This document shows positions 32,202 through 33,874 of a DNA stretch of 33,874 nt, in pieces. The DNA is taken from positions 1 to 33,874 of IMG/VR virus record IMGVR_UViG_3300033141_006335. One strand, written 5' to 3'. Within the stretch, counting starts at the first letter, position 1. Every line of letters starts with the position of its first letter. The notes under the pieces are model-generated. The model was not told the origin of the DNA and ran no database searches. It saw only the letters and a list, made by a program, of their open reading frames with translations. Origin of the DNA: a virus. The position numbers were made by a program, and so were the translations under genes.

Positions 32202-32477
32202 ATGATTAAAAAACAAGACAATTTCTTTCACCTCAAAATAGAAAAACAAACACAAAAAGAATTAACCAGAATGGGTCTTCTCGGTGAATGCTATAAGAGT
32301 TTTGATGAATACATAGTAATAACAAAAGATGATAGAAAACTAAGATTTACAGTGTATCATAATTGTATTTTTGAAACAGATGATGCCTTAGAATGCTGTC
32401 AGGGCTTATCATTTCCTTTTGCAAAAGGATGGATAATGTCTCATTTTAAAGCGAAAAAAATAATAAAAGTATATTAA
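32202..32477 (+). CDS. Unknown 91-aa protein, first gene behind P3
   Basis: Not recognised. The product has a helical N-terminus (FHLKIEKQTQKELTRMGLLG) and a beta-rich body (EYIVITKDDRKLRFTVYHN, then LECCQGLSFPFAKGWIMSHF). It is small, soluble and driven by a consensus promoter with a strong ribosome site (AGATAAAGGAGGG), so it may be abundant early in infection. Host takeover or counter-defence is a guess from position only. Confidence 0.55.
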   Translation: MIKKQDNFFHLKIEKQTQKELTRMGLLGECYKSFDEYIVITKDDRKLRFTVYHNCIFETDDALECCQGLSFPFAKGWIMSHFKAKKIIKVY

Positions 32478-32500
32478 AAGATAAAGGAGGTATTGTAGAT

Positions 32501-33079
32501 ATGACTAAAGAAAATAAAATACATTGGGATGATGAATTATGGAATCGTGCAGTAAATATAGGAATTAGCAGAGCATATAAAGATTTTGAACATCTTTTAG
32601 ATAATGTAGATATACAAACTTGTATTGAAGAAGCTTGTAATGTTATTCAGAATGCTATAGAAGATGGGATTTTTGAAAGTGCTAATTATACAATGTCAGA
32701 TTATATTGTAAATGCCTATATAGAATTATTATCAGAAAATAGCAAAGAAAAAATAAAAGAACTTTTACTTAAAGCTGGATATAAAGAAATAGATGAAAAT
32801 GTATTTCTATTAAGGGAGGGGTATAAAGTAGCTAAAGATTATCTTAGTATAGATGGAGAAATGTATAATTTTCTGAATGATGAATTAACAGAAGATGAAA
32901 AAAAGAATTTAGTATTTGAAAGTGAAATAAATATAAAAGACAAAATTGCTACATGGAAAATAGGACACTGTTATAGAAATACAGAAAATTTAGTACAATT
33001 AGGAAATGGTATTGATAATGCGACAGCGCAAGAAGATGATTATCTTGCAGTTTTAGATTGGGTAAGAGAGCAAGTATAA
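32501..33079 (+). CDS. Unknown 192-aa acidic protein
   Basis: Not recognised. A 192-aa, acidic, mostly helical protein with no membrane or zinc motif (IHWDDELWNRAVNIGISRAY, then VDIQTCIEEACNVIQNAIED) and a C-terminal NATAQEDDYLAVLDWVREQV. It shares the AGATAAAGGAGG ribosome leader with its neighbours, so it is part of the P3 operon. Confidence 0.55.
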   Translation: MTKENKIHWDDELWNRAVNIGISRAYKDFEHLLDNVDIQTCIEEACNVIQNAIEDGIFESANYTMSDYIVNAYIELLSENSKEKIKELLLKAGYKEIDENVFLLREGYKVAKDYLSIDGEMYNFLNDELTEDEKKNLVFESEINIKDKIATWKIGHCYRNTENLVQLGNGIDNATAQEDDYLAVLDWVREQV

Positions 33080-33101
33080 AAGATAAAGGAGGTAAATAAT
33101 T

Positions 33102-33578
33102 ATGTTTAAAAGCTTAGATAATGTAAAAAGAATTGCATCTATATCTAAAAAAATAGAAGAAAAATTAAATTTATTATCATGGAATAATGTTAGCAAAGAA
33201 GTTGTTACAAAGATATTATATGATATAAAAAAACAACATGGTCAAGCCGTGTTTAACGCAATAATAGAAGAAGTAAAAATTGAGCCAAAAACAGAAATGG
33301 AATTATTTAGGCTTAGAACTATTATTTCTGTTGCAAAAGGCTTTTTGTGGATAAGAGAATCAAAAAAAGATAAACTTTTAAAATTACAACAAGAATTATA
33401 TAAATTAGATAAAGCTATACCTGTAAGTTTATATATTAATATGCCATATGGAACTTTTTATCAATTTAATAATTACTATGTAAATAAAAAAGATTTTGAA
33501 AAATTAGTAAATATTAAAAAGAGAATAAAAAATTTAAAAGATAAAATAACAAGAATAAAACAAGAATATTTTCTTTAA
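33102..33578 (+). CDS. Unknown 158-aa helical protein
   Basis: Not recognised. The protein is basic and helical (VKRIASISKKIEEKLNLLSW), with a predicted loop KAIPVSLYINMPYGTFYQFN and a C-terminal coiled coil (LVNIKKRIKNLKDKITRIKQ). Ribosome site AGATAAAGGAGG. Third and last gene of the P3 cluster; the sequence composition changes sharply about 70 bases after its stop. Confidence 0.55.
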   Translation: MFKSLDNVKRIASISKKIEEKLNLLSWNNVSKEVVTKILYDIKKQHGQAVFNAIIEEVKIEPKTEMELFRLRTIISVAKGFLWIRESKKDKLLKLQQELYKLDKAIPVSLYINMPYGTFYQFNNYYVNKKDFEKLVNIKKRIKNLKDKITRIKQEYFL

Positions 33579-33594
33579 AAAGAAAGCGAATAAA

Positions 33595-33771
33595 GTGAAG
33601 TGTGAAATTTGTGAAAAGAAAATAAAGAAAAGAGCTGTTAGAATAGAGATTCCCCTGTCGCTCAGCGGCTTAACTGAGGTTCAATTTTCTGGGGCGGGTT
33701 ACCCCGTAAGGGGAAAAATAAACTCTCCCTCGCCTGTTGCTCATGTGGGCGGGTGCGAGATAAGGAGGTGA
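33595..33771 (+). CDS. Candidate 58-aa leader protein crossing a GC-rich island
   Basis: An open frame from GTG 33595 to TGA 33769-33771. It starts MKCEICEKKIKKRAVRIEI (one Cys-x-x-Cys knuckle) and continues through GC-rich DNA as IPLSLSGLTEVQFSGAGYP and later HVGGCEIRR. The stop lies inside the ribosome site of the next gene, five bases before its ATG, a layout typical of translational coupling. The ribosome site is weak (GAAAG), and an open frame is easier to find by chance in GC-rich sequence. If it is not translated, this stretch is a structured non-coding leader. Confidence 0.45.
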   Translation: MKCEICEKKIKKRAVRIEIPLSLSGLTEVQFSGAGYPVRGKINSPSPVAHVGGCEIRR

Positions 33772-33785
33772 TAACATGAGCAACA
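33729..33785 (+). promoter_or_regulatory. Start-codon-sequestering stem with competing stems
   Basis: TGTTGCTCATGT (33735-33746) is exactly complementary to ACATGAGCAACA (33774-33785), which contains the ATG of the next gene (33776). The 27-base loop holds its ribosome site AAGGAGGTG. Two shorter stems would compete: CTCGC/GCGAG (33729-33733 with 33755-33759) and CGCC/GGCG (33731-33734 with 33748-33751). This is the form of a translational switch: a ribosome finishing the upstream ORF, or a ligand, could open the start site. It matches no riboswitch class I know. Confidence 0.6.
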
Positions 33786-33874
33786 AGATAATAAAAATAG
33801 AAAGTAGTGTAAAAAAAGGAAGTTGGGCAGATTTTGCCCAAAAACTGCCCCCTACTCCTGCTGTAGAGCAGGAA
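33776..33874 (+). CDS. Start of a gene cut by the window edge
   Basis: An open frame begins at ATG 33776 behind AAGGAGGTG and runs to the window end without a stop (33 codons): MSNKIIKIESSVKKGSWADF then AQKLPPTPAVEQE. Codon use is much less AT-biased than in genes to the left. Two hairpins lie in it: TTGGGCA/TGCCCAA (33823-33841) and TCCTGCT/AGCAGGA (33856-33873). Function cannot be judged from the fragment. Confidence 0.6.
   Translation, partial: MSNKIIKIESSVKKGSWADFAQKLPPTPAVEQE

Noticed and set aside
33651-33715. tRNA-like look (UUCCCC pairing with GGGGAA, GCUCAGCGG and GGTTCAA)
   Set aside because: No complete cloverleaf: the T-stem does not close after GGTTCAA, no anticodon stem fits, and there is no 3' end in place.
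1-33874. Alternative genetic code (TGA or TAG read as an amino acid)
   Set aside because: TGA ends many coupled genes at exact ATGA overlaps and Trp is coded by TGG throughout; no gene needs read-through of a stop.

Overview
The window is one stretch of a tailed double-stranded DNA phage (or prophage) genome. It is strongly AT-rich, every supported gene reads on the + strand, and genes are packed with ATGA overlaps or short gaps. Almost every gene has a full-strength Shine-Dalgarno site (AAAGGAGG). Three promoters match the bacterial housekeeping consensus (TTGACT, 16-17 nt, TATAAT). With an LLH-type holin this suggests a low-GC, probably Gram-positive (Clostridia-like) host, but the host is inferred. 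TGA, TAA and TAG all act as stops, so no recoding is needed. I saw no tRNA, CRISPR array, integrase or transposase.

Layout. (1) 1-5552, tail and lysis: a 1367-aa tail/baseplate protein, an M15-type peptidase, a coiled-coil membrane protein and an LLH-type holin whose reading frame may continue by a -1 shift at an A AAA AAG slippery site. (2) 5617-7091, small secreted, membrane and zinc-finger proteins, with promoter P1 at 6036. (3) 7094-22219, a replication and recombination block: UvsW-like SF2 helicase, a possible loader, DnaB-type helicase, TOPRIM primase, a sigma-like factor, a long Asp/Glu-tract protein, a family 4 uracil-DNA glycosylase fused to a family A DNA polymerase, a UvsY-like candidate, a gp32-like SSB, RecA/UvsX, a FEN-type 5' nuclease, a DruA-like (DUF4338) protein, and SbcD and SbcC. 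The set resembles T4's (gp41, 61, 32, UvsX/Y/W, RNase H, 46, 47) but carries a PolA-type polymerase. (4) 22223-26244, late control and packaging: a second sigma-like factor, a Mor/C-like activator, HTH proteins, a probable small terminase and the large terminase. (5) 26270-32054, behind promoter P2: a Lys-rich protein, an RHH regulator, two RuvC-fold proteins flanking a tiny zinc ribbon, a DnaQ-like exonuclease, a DNA methyltransferase and zinc ribbons. (6) 32134-33578, behind promoter P3: three small unknown proteins, a typical position for host-takeover or counter-defence genes. (7) 33595-33874: a sharp change to GC-rich, hairpin-rich sequence with a small ORF and the start of another gene whose start codon lies in a 12-bp stem.

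How it fits together. Host-like promoters probably drive early and middle genes (regions 2-3, 5 and 6). The two sigma-like proteins and the Mor-like activator probably redirect host RNA polymerase to late genes (packaging, tail, lysis). The most unusual items are the lone DruA homologue inside a phage recombination operon, the UDG-polymerase fusion, the candidate frameshift in the holin gene, a perfect 26-bp palindrome inside the SF2 helicase gene, the RuvC-fold pair of which one lacks its first catalytic Asp, and the structured GC-rich leader at the right end.
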